Of a DNA stretch of 64,000 nt, positions 46,744 through 59,842 are shown piece by piece. The position numbers and the translations under genes are program-made. Under the pieces are notes generated by a model. That model worked only from the letters and a program-made list of their open reading frames with translations, was not told the origin of the DNA and did no database searches. This DNA comes from Lepisosteus oculatus (taxonomy: Eukaryota > Chordata > Actinopteri > Semionotiformes > Lepisosteidae). The first letter of the stretch is position 1, and every line of letters begins with the position of its first letter. The DNA is taken from assembly GCF_040954835.1 (NCBI RefSeq), contig NC_090696.1, positions 53,040,222-53,104,221 on the forward strand. Direction: 5' to 3'.

Positions 46744-49700
46744 TATTGAATATGATGTTCTTAAAAATAAAAGTTACATTAATCATACAGTTATATAATT
46801 TAAAGTGTGATGTGTTAATTTTATTATTTTCCTTGATCATACTATTAAAATTTACAATACCACTTTTGTTCTATATTCTGCATTTAGTTTGATTCGAATT
46901 AGGAAAATATGAACAAAATGCTCACTAAGGTACAAAACATTACAAATCTCAGTCTTCACATATATTTTATAATGCTTCTCAGAGAGTATAACACCTATAT
47001 GTATTTAAGGGTAGTTTTTTTACTTTCCTTCTTAAATAAAAATGAAACAAACTTCAGCTTTTTAAATGTTCAATTCTTATTTCTTATCATCAAAATAAAA
47101 ACACTGTTGTTTTTATGATATAATTATAAATTACCATATAGTGTAGTGGATAACAAATTAAATTAAAATTTTATTGAAATAAATGTGTAAACATTTTAAC
47201 AACCTAGATGCATTGGGGACCTGTGTTGTGGGAGGTCATACTATGAGGAAGGTTTCTTCTGTTCAGCTACAAAGGATGTTGTTGCAAAACTCTCTTCGTA
47301 ACTATGAAAAAAGTAACTATGAAAATGTATGCTTCAGTGGAGCACAAATCTATAAACCAGGTGTCATAAATGCTGGATTGGGTTTATTCTTTATGTGTAA
47401 CAATTCTAAGAACACAGTAGCATTGATGATTTATGTTGTGGGAGGTCAGGATGACACTTTCCATTTGGCTATGAAAGACATGCCTTTTTGATGTAGTGAA
47501 AATCTCTTGGTTACTGTGAAAAACAGAAAAAATATCAAATGCACATTTTGTTACAGACAAAATTAATAAATACAGAGTTCAAAAAACGAAGAATGAGTGT
47601 ATCATTGTAGGGATGAGCAGCTTGTGTAACATTGTTAAAAACTGTTTGGAGAAAGCTACTTTTTTTTACTAGCATACCAATAAATTATTACAGCTTAAGT
47701 TTATTTAAATAAAAAGTATTTAAATGGTAAACCATTTTAAGCAGTTTAAGATGGTTCAGTATTACCCTGTATAACAGGTTACTTCTTATATTTACCTTTT
47801 TATATACAGTTATCTAGCTGTATTCTGTTTACTCCATATGAAGAAGAAAAAATAAGTTTTAAAAAGAAAGGTTAATCATTTCCTATTGAAAGTTTTAGTC
47901 TATTAGTTAAAAATATGTATACATTAAAAAAACATTAGAAATAAAGATGCACAAATCTTACATAAGATTTCCTTTCTGTTGAACAAAAATTATCTTCTTG
48001 TAAGAAAATATCAAACAAGTATAGATGAAACAATTTACAGCAATTAAAAAACCTATGCGCTGAACTCTGTTCATCATCCCTGAGTACTGAAATAGTACAA
48101 AAGTTATAATGTAGGTTCAGGAATGTTAATTCCAGCTATTGTGATGGTAAATATAACAGAGGACAATTGGGTCTTGCTATTCACTCCATCCCGGACTTTG
48201 GCTTTAGAAATGACCAACATGAATTGAGAAAAGCCAACTTTTTTCCTGTGTAATATTTGAAAGCCTGTCAGATTTTTTACTTTTTTCGTGAACCTAATCC
48301 AAACCTTAAAGATGTAAAGCTGACATTCGCAAAAAAGAAAGAGCCTCTTTGTGTAGCTTTTTTTGTATTAAGAAAAAATCAATTCCTAGCGAGCTATTTC
48401 CTTCTTTCTTTATAAGAAAGCTACCCCTCAGTTTGAAGAGCTCAGTTTTGTTTCTAACTTTTCACATCCCTCAATACACAAGGAAATCATCTGGGAAAGG
48501 CAAGGCAATCCGTCAGAGACAATGGCTATAACAGGGGAAGCCTGTTCTACAGACAGAGCCAGCCTGCCTCACTATGTGGTTTACAAACTGTCTCAAATGT
48601 GTGAGATCTGTGGTTTTTGCCAAGATCTCTCCCCCCTCCCTGGCTTCTCCTCTAGGCCTTGAGCAATCAAATGGATTTGGTTAAAAAAAGTGACTCCCAA
48701 GGGGATTCGTAAGAGATCAAAAAATCACTCAGATTCAATGCCCATTGCAGCGGAGGCCTTACAATACCCAAAGAGAAAATCCAAGTCATCAATGCAATAA
48801 GACATCTGTAAAGAATAATAATCTGCAAAACTACCACCTAATTTACCCTGCAAACCCAACTGTTTCTTTGGTCACCTGATCTAAATGTCTCATTACCATA
48901 CCTACTCTCAATCTAAAGTTAGTGTTAGTAAGGATGATAAAAAGTTAAATCCCACCTTCATTATTAAAATAAAATACTCTGAGCAACAACATTACGAAAG
49001 ATACATTTCCTTAAATGTTCAAACTCAGTTTATTGCAATGTTAATATAGTCATCATTTTTAAATATCTGCTTTTGTCATGTCATCTACTGCAACAAACTT
49101 TTAGCAAGATCTATTATTGCTTTCCTGTTCAGACCAACCAAAACGTCTATGGTACTGTACAAGTGTTACTTAGAAGCAAAGATGCTGACCAAATAAAAAG
49201 GCATAAGCAGTACTTGGGTAACAGATGTAAATATTTTTTTACAGATTTTTGACTTCCTGTTTAAAATTATGAATAAGATAAACACAAAAAGGTGAAGCAT
49301 ATATATATTTTCCTTGTCTTTTAAGTTCTGTTAAATATGATTACACATTTTATTCATAATAACCTGAGAAAAAATCAGTTGAAACGATACTTATTTCATT
49401 CACTGAAGGGAACTTAAATCCTTAAATTAAAAACAAATCTAAATTATAAATATATACTGTAAATTTATATATAAAGTATCCAAACTTGTAAATGAAGGCT
49501 GGACCCTTTTTTGAAATCCACACCCACTACTACAGCTGTTTTTGCCTATATTACAATGTTCTCAACTAAAAAAAGCTCACACAATTCTCATATTTCAAAC
49601 CTTCCACTTTTGAAATTGTCTGGAGAGTTCTCAGTTATTATACTATAAGTCACACTTCAGCTTTTGTAACACTGTTTAGAAAATTGATGTTTTGTCTTTA

Positions 49701-49794
49701 GGTTAATTCTGTTTTTTATAATAGACTAATTGGCATATTAAACATCTATCATCTGAGGCAGAATTAACACCTAGCAAAACATAAAACATAGTTT

Positions 49795-50580
49795 ACAGAT
49801 GCAGCCATTCAAAGTGCGCGGTATACACACGTACCGGAGGTAATTGGCTATGGCGTAGCGCATTGTGACGCACGATGACGCACAGTACCCTTCAGTGGTA
49901 AAATTCCATATAAATATTCAATACTACAACGGGCACAGTAAAGATGTTTACTGTAAATCTTTCTACGACAGACCAACGGACCACGAGTGCCCCTGTCGGT
50001 CAACCAATCACAGCCCTGTCGCAGTACATGAATATAATTATATCTTATTAATTTCTTGAGATACGCGATTCTTTTAATAGAGTCTTTGCTGTGCTCTAGA
50101 GGATCCTTGTGATATTTCGAGCTCTGGTTGAATGATAAGTGTCACAGTTTAAATAATTTTCGTAGTTAGAAATTATGGAATGCTCTGTTAAAAGCAAGGG
50201 AGTTTTTATGTCCGTTGCAGTTTTTTTGCAACATTAATATAATTATATCGTTATTAATTTCTTGAGATACGCGATTCCATATTATATTCCCTTTTAATCA
50301 AATTCTAAAAGTATGCTTGTTGACTCCGGTATCACATTAGTTAAAGACTTCGATGCTTAAAATGTTTAGGGAGAAATGGAATACTGGTGTGTATGTTTTC
50401 TTTAAAGTACCGAGACCAGCCATATACTGTATGTTTAAGTTCCAAAATTAATATCGTTTATGGCCTTCACATGCGTTGCAGTATGCTCCTATTCTTTTTA
50501 TGTTCAGGCACTAAGATTTCCCTTCAGTGGTAAAATTCCATATAAATATTCAATACTTAAACGGGCACAGTTAAGACATT
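49795..50580 (-). repeat. Mosaic repeat family R, copy 2 with inversions
   Basis: The first 95 bases read forward like copy 1 (ACAGATGCAGCCATTC). From about 49890 the sequence switches to the reverse complement of copy 1 (TTCAGTGGTAAAATTCCATA ... CAACGGACCACGAG), and a second inverted copy of the same block occurs at 50521-50570. A 40-base block (ATTTCTTGAGATACGCGATT) is repeated at about 50050 and 50255. Confidence 0.65.
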
Positions 50581-51411
50581 AAATATACATATACATACTG
50601 TATACAGTACAGTTTGCATACGGTAATATGTTTCCATTCCAGACTCCATTCCAGCCACATTTCATACACTTTTCATCATCCACATACACAAACTCTCTTC
50701 TGGTGACCTCATTCACACCTGACACAATGCTTTTTTTTCCCTTGTGCCTCAGCTGCCCTTCCTAAATAGCCTTGCTGAATCTCTGTCGAATACACACACT
50801 CAAAACATCCCCATAGCTGCTGACGTTTTCTCTTTTTCACTTCCGGCCAGCATACATTCAATACTCCCACAGCTGCCAGTTCACTTGTATGCTCAGCCAG
50901 CTTGCATCACAAGCTGTCTGAGAACATAGTGCAGAGTCCTCATGATCCAAGAGAGTCAATAATTCACTCTTTGCAGCTTGAGAGAGTCAAGCAGTCCCTC
51001 TAGAGAAGTCAGAGAGTACATATACACTGAACAGCTCCTCACTGTAGCTCACCAAGTCCTCAATTCTCTAGAGCAGTGGCTTCATAAACCAATACCAACT
51101 GACAGCCTGTCACAGCCAGTATTATATAACAGTTCTTTGCCTAATTAATGAAAAATAAATTTGCAGATTTCTATTGTATAAGCAAACTGTGCAGAATTTC
51201 TATGCAGAGACTAATGTGACATTAATCACCTATGAATATAACTGCTGACATAACATTTTAAAACAAAATATTCAAAACCAAAGCTGATTATTTCAGCTAA
51301 CAGAACAGCTTAAAATTTAGTGTATTTAGTATATATAAACAGTAAAATTTAAAACATGTTTTTTATACTAAAGGACCATTTTCTCTTCCCATTATAATGT
51401 GGGTCAAAAAC

Positions 51412-52420
51412 AGTTACAGTGTCTTCATAAAGTATTCTGAAGAAAAGTCTCACCTGTATTTTTTCACAATTTGGTATTGTGCGAACTCAAATAGAAACAG
51501 TAATATGAATTTTTTGTCACTGATCTACTTTAACGTTGCTGTATAATTTCAAAGTGGTCCAAAAGTTCTAAAAGTTTTTCCATGTAATTTAAAGACAAAA
51601 ACACTGAAATATCACAATTTAATAAGTATTTACCCACTTTGCAGACATGATTTGAGATATACAACCGAATAAAAAGTTTAACTTTAGTTTAAACTCTAGA
51701 GTTTGGAAAGTTCCAAGAAACACAGTCAAGTCCATCATGAGGAAGTGATAAGACTATGTAACCACCCAGACTAAAGTAGGCTCTCCTCTCAAACTGATCA
51801 ACTGGACAAGAGGGACCTTGGTTATAGAAGTGACCAAGAACCCAATGACCACCCTGGCATAACTAGAGTCCCATGTCTGAAATGGGAAAACCTGTCCATT
51901 AGACAACAATCTCTGCAGCAGGTTTATCCTTTGACCTGAATGCAAAGCACTATGCCTAGCACAAAATAAACACAGCTCATTACCCATGTAACACTATCAT
52001 CACCATGAAGCAGCATAATAGTATGGGGATGCTTATCATTGGCAGCGACTGTGGCACTTGTCAGGATGACACAAATGACTTCAGAATAAGAAGGTGAATG
52101 TTCACGAATGACCTAGCCTAAGCTGACGAGTATCCAACTCAAAATCTGTGGAAGCACTTAAATACTACGGTTCACCAAAACTCACCATTCAACTAGACAG
52201 AGTGTGAGCAAATCTTAAAAGAAGGATTGGCAAATATCCTCAAAATCAGATGTCCACAATTGATACAAGTGTACCCAAAAAGAATGCAAAAGGTGCTACT
52301 ATGAAGTACCGACTCAGGGAGGTGAATACGTCCGTTAAAAAAATATACTTCCATTTTTAATTTTTATAAATTTTTGTAACTCAACAAAAATATTTTTACC
52401 TTTTTAAATTGTTACATACA
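51412..52420 (+). mobile_element. Tc1/mariner relic, sense strand
   Basis: A + strand relic of Tc1 transposase: words such as GTTCCAAGAAACACAGTCAA, GACCTTGGTTATAGAAGTGA and ACCATGAAGCAGCATAATAG, the last followed by GTATGGGGATG (remnant of the WGC-type core). The 3' end has the usual GGTGAATACGT region. Many stops; dead. Confidence 0.7.
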
Positions 52421-53215
52421 GACGCAGTCATTCAAAATGCACAGTACAAACCCGAACCGCAGGCACCTACGTGTGCGCCACCGCGCCCTACGCGGTATGT
52501 GATTGGCTGGCCAAAATGACCGACAGGGGCACTCGTGGTGCATTGGTCAGTAGTGAAAAGATTGAATCATTTAATCTCTTTACTGTGTACATTTTAATCA
52601 GCTTAGTATTGAATATTTATATGGAATTTTACCACTAAAAGGAAATTTTAGTAGCTAAACATAAAAAGAATAGGAGCATAACGCATCTGAAGGTCATAAA
52701 CGATATTCATTTAGGAACATAAACATATTATGTAAACTGTATATTGCTGGTCTTGGAATTTTAAAGAAAAAATACACACCAGTATTCTATTTCTCCCTAA
52801 ACATTTTGAGCATCAAAGTCTTACATGTGGTTATTTCGGAAACGTTTTTACGTGCTCCTCACTCCTTCTGACCATGTTACTGTACATTTATACAGTATAC
52901 AGTACTTTGTGAGAAAAGTGATAGTTTTAAGCTTTTCTGCTAATACGCTTGATACCGGAGTAAACAGAAGCATACTTTTAGAATTTGATTAATAGGGAAT
53001 ATAATATGGAATCGCGTATCTAAAGAAATTAATAACGGTATAACTATATTCATGTACTGTTGCACAAACAGTAGTATAAGACTTTCCATTGATAAGTGTT
53101 TGTCACATGACTGCCTCGGTGGGGTGATAGCTTAAGTAACTGACTTATAACCCACCTGGATGATGCGATTTTTATCTCTAGTCAATATATGGAGGCTGAT
53201 TTTTTCACAGTTTAA
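52418..53215 (+). repeat. Mosaic repeat family R, copy 3
   Basis: The cleanest + strand copy: ACAGACGCAGTCATTC, GTGATTGGCTGGCC, GGGGCACTCGTGGTGC, ATATGGAATTTTACCACT, then ATCGCGTATCTAAAG and a tRNA-like end (CTCGGTGGGGTGATAGC) near 53115. About 0.8 kb. No coding frame. Confidence 0.65.
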
Positions 53216-55254
53216 GAATTAAGTGATCAATCTGACAATACTTTTACAATACCTTGTAAAAGTTTTAACTCCTCTCCAATTCTGCATGCTCGTTTTTTAA
53301 AATACAAATGTTGAAATATAAATGATGAATACACAACTTAAATTTTAAATCATTTATGTATAACTTGTGATGCTGCTGGGGGTGCAGTCATCATATGGGA
53401 CTTTTAGAAGGCGGGTCTTGAGACCCAAAGTAGTGTTATAATTTACAGCACTTTTATTTAAGTTTGCAATTAAACAAGAAAAGAGCAACAAAAAGTAAAT
53501 AAGCAGAGAGTATAACTCAACAGCTTAACTCATGGATGGAGGTTCTACAGTACTTCATTTTGTCTTCTAACTAAATATTGGGTGTAGCCATCTGCCCCCA
53601 ATATGCAAAAGAATCTATATTGCCATAATGTGATGAAGAAATGGAAAAATAAATATAATTCTTTACTGGAAATCTGCAAATCTGACTTTAAGTGTCATCT
53701 GATTTCCTTGTATTTCTTGAGTGTCTCCCTCACTTGAGTTTTTATTCTGTACTCTTTTCTCAACTTTCTGTTTCACTTTACAGGCTGTCCTTTAAGTATA
53801 GTATTCAGCTTATTTCACTTTCTCTGTTCTTTTCATCATCGGTCAGCAACACAGACTCCAGAAAATGGATAAGCAACTGACATATCCTTTTTGCGTTATA
53901 GGCAACTCTCTCGGCACCTCTTTTCATTTCATAAACAAATGTTTTATTTTCTCACAAACCAGCGTATCATTGGTTCAGGCTTCTATTTCAGTATATAGTG
54001 TATTCTTCTTGTCTGAACTTGTTCATCACTTTTGGTGTTGATTTATATTGTCTGCAAAAAGACATGTCTAGTTCCAGAAATGACATCAGACACCAAATTA
54101 TATTCCGGTTTCTGTCCGTGGCCATCTTAGCGTGGTGAAAGACTTTTAAAAAATCCATTACCCGCTTGGGGAAGAAATGTCCATCAAATCTCAGGTCCTT
54201 AGGGACATCTCAATCTTTATCCCTGAGTTGTTGTGAAAGCTCCTTTGTGGTTGAAATCTACTGCCCAACTGATGGTGTGATTTGTCAAAGTGATTTTGTG
54301 TACCTGAACTAATTAAAGCTTGCCCTAGCAATGGGGTGAATTCTCTTGCAAACAAAATATTTTCAGTGTAAACATTCAAGTTTTTGTATGAAATATTCAC
54401 TTTAAAAAAGTATATACTGTACATCACTATATGCTTAGGTTTCTTCTGTCAGCTGACATAATAAGCTGTTAAATGGCATAAGTAAAATATTATGAAAACA
54501 AAGACTTCCAAGCAAATACTACCCACTTACTCTTTTACTTGAACTTGAAGTATAAGAACATCATATGCTATGGAAAAATTAGAATTATACTAAGGCTAGG
54601 CTAGAAAAATTATAATTATACTAGGCTTGAAACTCAAACATTTGTAAATAGTAGGAGTTAGTGTTATAGATTGCATAACAAAAGAGTCATGGTGTTCCAG
54701 TGGCCATCTTGATTTATACAATTCCCCATAGTCTAATATAGCCATTGTGTTGGTACTTGTTTCATATCTATAAAGTTCAGGATTAACTGTTCAAACAGAT
54801 TTGGATGAACAGATGTTACAGGGAACATTTATCAAGTACGTGCTAATCCACAAAAATTCAGACCACGTAGAGGAAGTTTTAATTTTGAAAATAGAACAGC
54901 AGTTCTCCCACCATTGTACTTAGAGGAACATAAGTAAACTGTGTTGTCACTAGAATGGTTCTAATCATAATTGTAATTGGCCAAAATTAAACGGGAACAG
55001 GCTGCATTTTGCCAAGCAGTTGATGCCCTTTTGTGTGCAAGAAATTATGACACGAACAAGTGCAACTCACAAATCCAATGGTTTGACTGCCCCACTTTAA
55101 ATTAGACAGTATAACACCAGTAGTAAAAAAAAAGTGTTTGCAATATCCAGGAGGTTCTAGTCTCCTGTCTGGAAGTTTAACAATCTTTCAATTAAAATAG
55201 GTTCCTAGTCATGGCCTGCAAATGGGACAAAATAGCTGTAAGAAACTCCAGTAC

Positions 55255-55362
55255 CTCTCCAGATATGTCTGGTGCCAGAGGGATCACAGGCCACAGAGAG
55301 GAGTAAATCCCAAAGAAAACCACCCACATGCCGATACTTCCCCAGATGGCTATGTGGCTAAA
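55255..55362 (-). CDS. atp8a1: atp8a1 exon (FSHIAIWGSIGMW)
   Basis: 108 bases, 36 codons, phase 0 at both ends: a membrane helix (IAIWGSIGMWVVFFGIYSSL) and the loop WPVIPLAPDISGE. Acceptor TTCCACAG, donor GTACTG. Confidence 0.96.
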
Positions 55363-55420
55363 CTGTGGAAAAAAAACAGCAGAAAATTAACTATAAAACT
55401 AAGTACTTTGTGTAGCTTCT

Positions 55421-55470
55421 TTATTATTATTAATAACAATAACAACAACAATAATAACAGTAATAATTCT
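55421..55470 (+). repeat. Impure trinucleotide repeat
   Basis: ATT/AAC/AAT units next to the atp8a1 exon at 55255-55362. Low-complexity; no function seen. Confidence 0.7.
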
Positions 55471-55919
55471 TAGTTTTCAGAATACATTTATATTTACTTT
55501 AAATGTTTTTTTAAATAAAATACATGATTTAAAATGTTATAGTTAGAAGTAATGTATGATACTCTATTAATACCTATTGAAAAAACTTTTATTGGTATGT
55601 TCAACAGCTGGCAAAAAAGACGCAAGACACATCAATTTATAAACTGAAATGTGAATGTGAGTTAAACAGGTTATGCAATTACATATATGGGCCACTTGTA
55701 CACTGTACAGAGGAGCAGATGAGGCAAAATTCTCAGCAGCTAAGAGGTTAATTGAAAAACATTTAATCTTAAGTTAGCAGAGGGTTTTTAAATGAGAAAC
55801 ATAACTGGACAAAGTTAAGGTTACCAGGGGTGCTGCCAAAGTAAAAAAAATGTGGAACACTTTATATTATACTTTTATTTGCTGAGAATTTCTTAGTAAT
55901 GGATGATTTCTGTACCTAC

Positions 55920-55976
55920 CCTTGTCCATGATGATGTCTCAAGCCCAGCTTTTAGACAAACTGTGATGACCACAAA
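55920..55976 (-). CDS. atp8a1: atp8a1 exon (FVVITVCLKAGLETS)
   Basis: 57 bases, 19 codons, phase 0: FVVITVCLKAGLETSSWTR, part of a membrane helix near the C-terminal half. Acceptor TTTCACAG, donor GTAGGT. The last residues differ from the usual SYWTW wording of this family, with Arg in place of a conserved Trp at the junction. Confidence 0.92.
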
Positions 55977-56024
55977 CTGTGAAAATATTAATAAAAATAA
56001 TAAACTCAAACTTCACCATGTTTT

Positions 56025-56392
56025 TCTTTTCATCCATCTATTTTCTAACCGTTTCTTCCAATTCAGACTTGCGGAGGAGCCAGAGCCTATCCCAGCAAGC
56101 AAAGGTCTTATGACATGGTATACCCTGGAGAAGATGCCAGTGCACTGTATGGCTTACACAGACACAGACATACACAAACTCATATTAAGGCCAGTTTTCC
56201 CAGAAACCAGTTTTATCAGTATGTCTCCGGACTCCGGGAGAAGAGCGGAGGACCCGGTGGAAACCCACAAGGACACTAGGAGAACACACAGTCCCCAAGA
56301 TAATACTCTGGGTCTGGAATTGAACCCAGGGGCCCCAGCACTGTGAGCCAGCAATGCTAACAATGTACCACCATGCCACCTGCCTCTTTTCA
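56025..56392 (-). repeat. tRNA-like SINE, antisense, nearly whole
   Basis: From the tail (CATCCATCTATTTTCTAACC) to the head (GTGCCACC... region at 56370-56392, with AATTGAACCCAGG as an antisense box B). About 370 bp. An apparent 147-codon frame crossing it is not a gene. Confidence 0.75.
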
Positions 56393-57104
56393 TTAACCCA
56401 AAAAATATCTAGAATAGAAGTGATCTTCAATATACTTCCATGATACATAAACATCAGTAATCTATTACAATTCTTAAATACTGGGAAAATCTGGGAAAAC
56501 TGGTGTATATCCAATATTTATATGCTGCATGTGGATTTATTTGCTGCATTGGTATTAGAAAACAGTAGGAATATTTCATGCTGGTCTTGTTTGTACTTTC
56601 CATAATGTAAGAACTATCATGTCCAACTTGAACTACTATCCATCATTTGGAATCTTAGATATTTCACATTTTTCTACTCTTTTCAACGTTTTTCTCTTTT
56701 TATGCAAAATCACAATTTTATATCATTTTTCTGAAATGTTATGGAAAAACACCCATTTTGTATTGAGATAATAGTTAACCCTGAAAGATCTGAAATTACA
56801 GTACAAAGGTAGCCTTATAGTTTTATGGAAGTGTACAGAGGATCAAATTATATTAATGATGAGCAACATCTGAAAATTAGACAAATAAATCTGATTGGTA
56901 AATGTGATCAATTAGCTACATCATAATTGCCTTACTTTGAACTGTTATGATCAAGATTTTGAAGTTTCTGATCAATGTGAAATAAAGATTGCTAAGTGAC
57001 AAGCTTGATTTCTCCTCATCCAAACTAAGTCGAGGCAAAACTGATATAATAGTACAAAACCCAAGTGAAGGCATCCCAAGTGAGTAAATTGTTGATAGCA
57101 TATA

Positions 57105-58213
57105 CAGGTGCTATCAAAATATTCACCCCATTGGACTTTACATTTTATTGTGTTACAATATACAGTGTAGTCCATAAGTATTTGGTCCCCTAAAATGGGA
57201 GGACTATTTATAAAAAGGGTTGTGATTCCTATATGGTTCACCCAATATAGATGTAAATACCCTTGAATTACAACTGACAATTGGATTTGAAGTCATTGTT
57301 TCAATTCAAATCCAATGTGCTGGAGTACAGAGCCAAAACAACAAAATATGTGTCATTGTCCAAATACTTACGGACTGCACTGTAGAATCATAATGTACTT
57401 AACTAGGAGTTTTTACTATTGATTGACAGGAAACACTCTTGTGAAAACAAAATTCTAGAGATCCTCCTTAACTAATTCTAAATATAAAATGGAAAATAAC
57501 TGATTGCATAGGTATTCACCCCCTTTGAATCAATATTTGGTAGAGGTATGGCTGGCAGAAAATTATGCCATAAGTCTTCTTGGTTAAGTATTGCACATTT
57601 GGTTACTAAACATTTTGCCCATTTTTGTTTGTAAAATTGCTCAAACTCTCTCAGGTTACATGGAAACTGTTGGAGAACAGCAATTTTCAACTCCTGCCAA
57701 GTAAGATTTGTGTTTTGACTGGGCTACTCCAGAACACTGACTTTTTTTGTTAAACCACTCCAGTGAGGCTTCGGCTATATGTTTTGGGTCACCGTCCTAC
57801 TGGAAGTTGAATCTTCTCACAAGTTCCATGTTTCTTGCAGACTGCAGCAGGTGTACCTTCAGGATTTCTGTGTTCCTTGCTGCATTCAGGCTCCGATGGA
57901 GCACAGTTTTACTATAGCATGATAATGCCACCACCATGCAGTAGGGATGGTGTGCTCAGGATGATGTTCACTGTTATACTTGTGCCAAACATAGTGCTTA
58001 CCGTTGAAGTCAAGTAGGTCATTTTTGGTTTCATTAGACCATAGAATCTTCTTCCACTTTGTCTCAAAGGGCATTTAGATCTTTATAATTTAGTTTTTAC
58101 TTTCACATTATAGAGTGTTTTGCGTCAATCAATGGCATATACTGTAAATACATTTTGATTCTTTATTGTAATACAGTAAAACACTAAAATGTGAATATTT
58201 TTGATAGCCATTG
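57105..58213 (-). mobile_element. Tc1/mariner relic with a nested MITE
   Basis: Imperfect inverted ends (CAGGTGCTATCAAAATATTC at 57105; its mate ends at 58213), flanked by TA. The body is an antisense Tc1 transposase relic (CATGATAATGCCACCACCATG, TCATTAGACCATAGAATCTT). An independent MITE sits at 57163-57382. Confidence 0.8.
57163..57382. mobile_element. 220-bp Tc1-type MITE
   Basis: Terminal inverted repeats CAGTGTAGTCCATAAGTATT and CAGTGCAGTCCGTAAGTATT with a TA on each side; no coding frame. It is inserted near the left end of the larger Tc1 relic, so it is the younger of the two. Confidence 0.88.
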
Positions 58214-59338
58214 TATATATGTACTGCCATTACTGATTGTCTAAGACTTTTGCACAGCAATGTATAATATAAATTTAAATCAACCACAAGTTATGTTAGT
58301 GGAATCCACATACTTGTGTACAGTATATAGAGGACTAAAAGTATAAATAGAACTGGAATTGTGTTTTTGCTAAAGTGAAGCAAACCAATGTCAATACAGT
58401 CACTTCCCATTGCCTTTCATCTGAGCCGATGCATCTTAACAATGGCAAAACATATCAAAATATACAAGTTAGTCTGACTTCAAGTATCTATTCAGTTTGA
58501 GATATTACACAATGGATAGTTTAAATAGTTATTGCTACATATAATTACATAGTTATACTTAATTGTGAAGCATACAACTCTTACTTACAAATGAAGGAAC
58601 CTGTTCTAGCTGTTTCTTGCTCTTTTTCTTACTTTATATTGGGTAAACAATACAATCTACAGATTCATTTATATTTTGATTTCTCAAATTTCTGTTAAAG
58701 GTTCACCAACATTACTATTGAGAGCAAAATACATTAAACCATAATTACATTTTATAGACTACTAAAACAACACTGTCCTGAAAGAAATAATACAAAGGTG
58801 ATATACTGCATATTTACTGCACCTTTCTCAAATTTAGAGGAAAATGTCCTCATAATCATAGATATGGTTATTAATTGGATACAAAAACTAAAATCAGCTT
58901 CATTTCAGCTGTGAATAATCTGACATTGTAAAAATATACCATTGTAATTCATTGTTATTTGTGATTTCATATTTTATGTGATCAGAATCTCTCATAATCG
59001 GCAAACAGTGTTAATGCTGCAGTTCGGAGGGCTCTGAATTTGTTCATAGCAACCACTGGATGTGGTTGAAATATATGAATCTCAGGGCTTAATTGTAATG
59101 TTTGCAGTGGCCTTAACTCAGTTACTGTAACTCAGTAGACTATGTAATCATTTGACTGAAGCCCAAAAAAGGGTAGGCATGCAATACTATGCCTTCCACT
59201 CTATTTCATTGAATGTCTTTTGTTCTGTTACTTTACAAAATAACTGCTTTAAAATACTAAAATAATAATTGTCTGCAATTAGTGTAGCACTTTTAATCTC
59301 AGATGTTTCCAAAGCAGAATAGGAGGGGACCTACTTCT

Positions 59339-59842
59339 TCTAGCAGCATATCACCCTACTGACAACCCACTGAAGCTCAGCAGGTGTGAGCCTGGCAAGT
59401 ACCTGGCTCACACCTGGGAGACCTCCTGGGAAAGCTAAGGTTGTTAAGTGGGGCCAGTAGGGGGCGCTCACCCTGCGGTCTGTGTGAGTCCTAATGCCCC
59501 AGTATAGTGAGGAGGGCACTATAATGTAAACACAAAGTTGCCATCCTACAGATGAGATGTAAAACCAAGGTCCTGACTGTGATCATTAAAAATCCCAGGG
59601 TGTTCCTTGAAAAGATTGGGGTCTTACCTTGGCATCCTGGCCAAATTTCCCCATCTCCTAATAATCCCCATCTATTAATTGGCTTCATCACTCTGTTCTC
59701 CTCCCCTCTGTGTGTGCTATGGCTGCTGTTGCATCATCCAGGTGGATGTTGCAAATTGGTGGTGGTGGAGGGGATTCCCCATTTCCTGTAAATCACTTTG
59801 AGTGGAGTGTCCAAAAAAGAGCTATATAAGTGTAAGGAATTA
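59339..59842 (+). repeat. 5S rRNA-derived SINE, copy 2
   Basis: Same family as 43718-44260, with the 5S-like head (GAAGCTCAGCAGGTGTGAGCC), the GGGGCCAGTAGGGGGCGC body and the tail AAGAGCTATATAAGTG. A repeated ACCTGGCTCACACCTGG marks a small duplication in the head. Confidence 0.85.

Larger units (their letters stand above)
45596..55254 (-). other. atp8a1 9.7-kb intron
   Basis: Contains an (AAT)n run, mosaic repeats R2 and R3 and a Tc1 relic, listed separately. In 45600-46700, 46750-49790, 50600-51400 and 53220-55250 no gene or repeat can be supported. 47183-47491 has a 102-codon open frame with no features, probably chance. 53400-53560 has an LTR-like feel but no partner. Confidence 0.8.

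Noticed and set aside
47183..47491. 102-codon + strand frame with a repeated TGTTGTGGGAGGTCA
   Set aside because: No motif, antisense to an atp8a1 intron, no splice context; the duplicated 15-mer is too little to build on.
55903..56346. 147-codon + strand frame
   Set aside because: It crosses an atp8a1 exon in antisense and an antisense SINE; no protein features.
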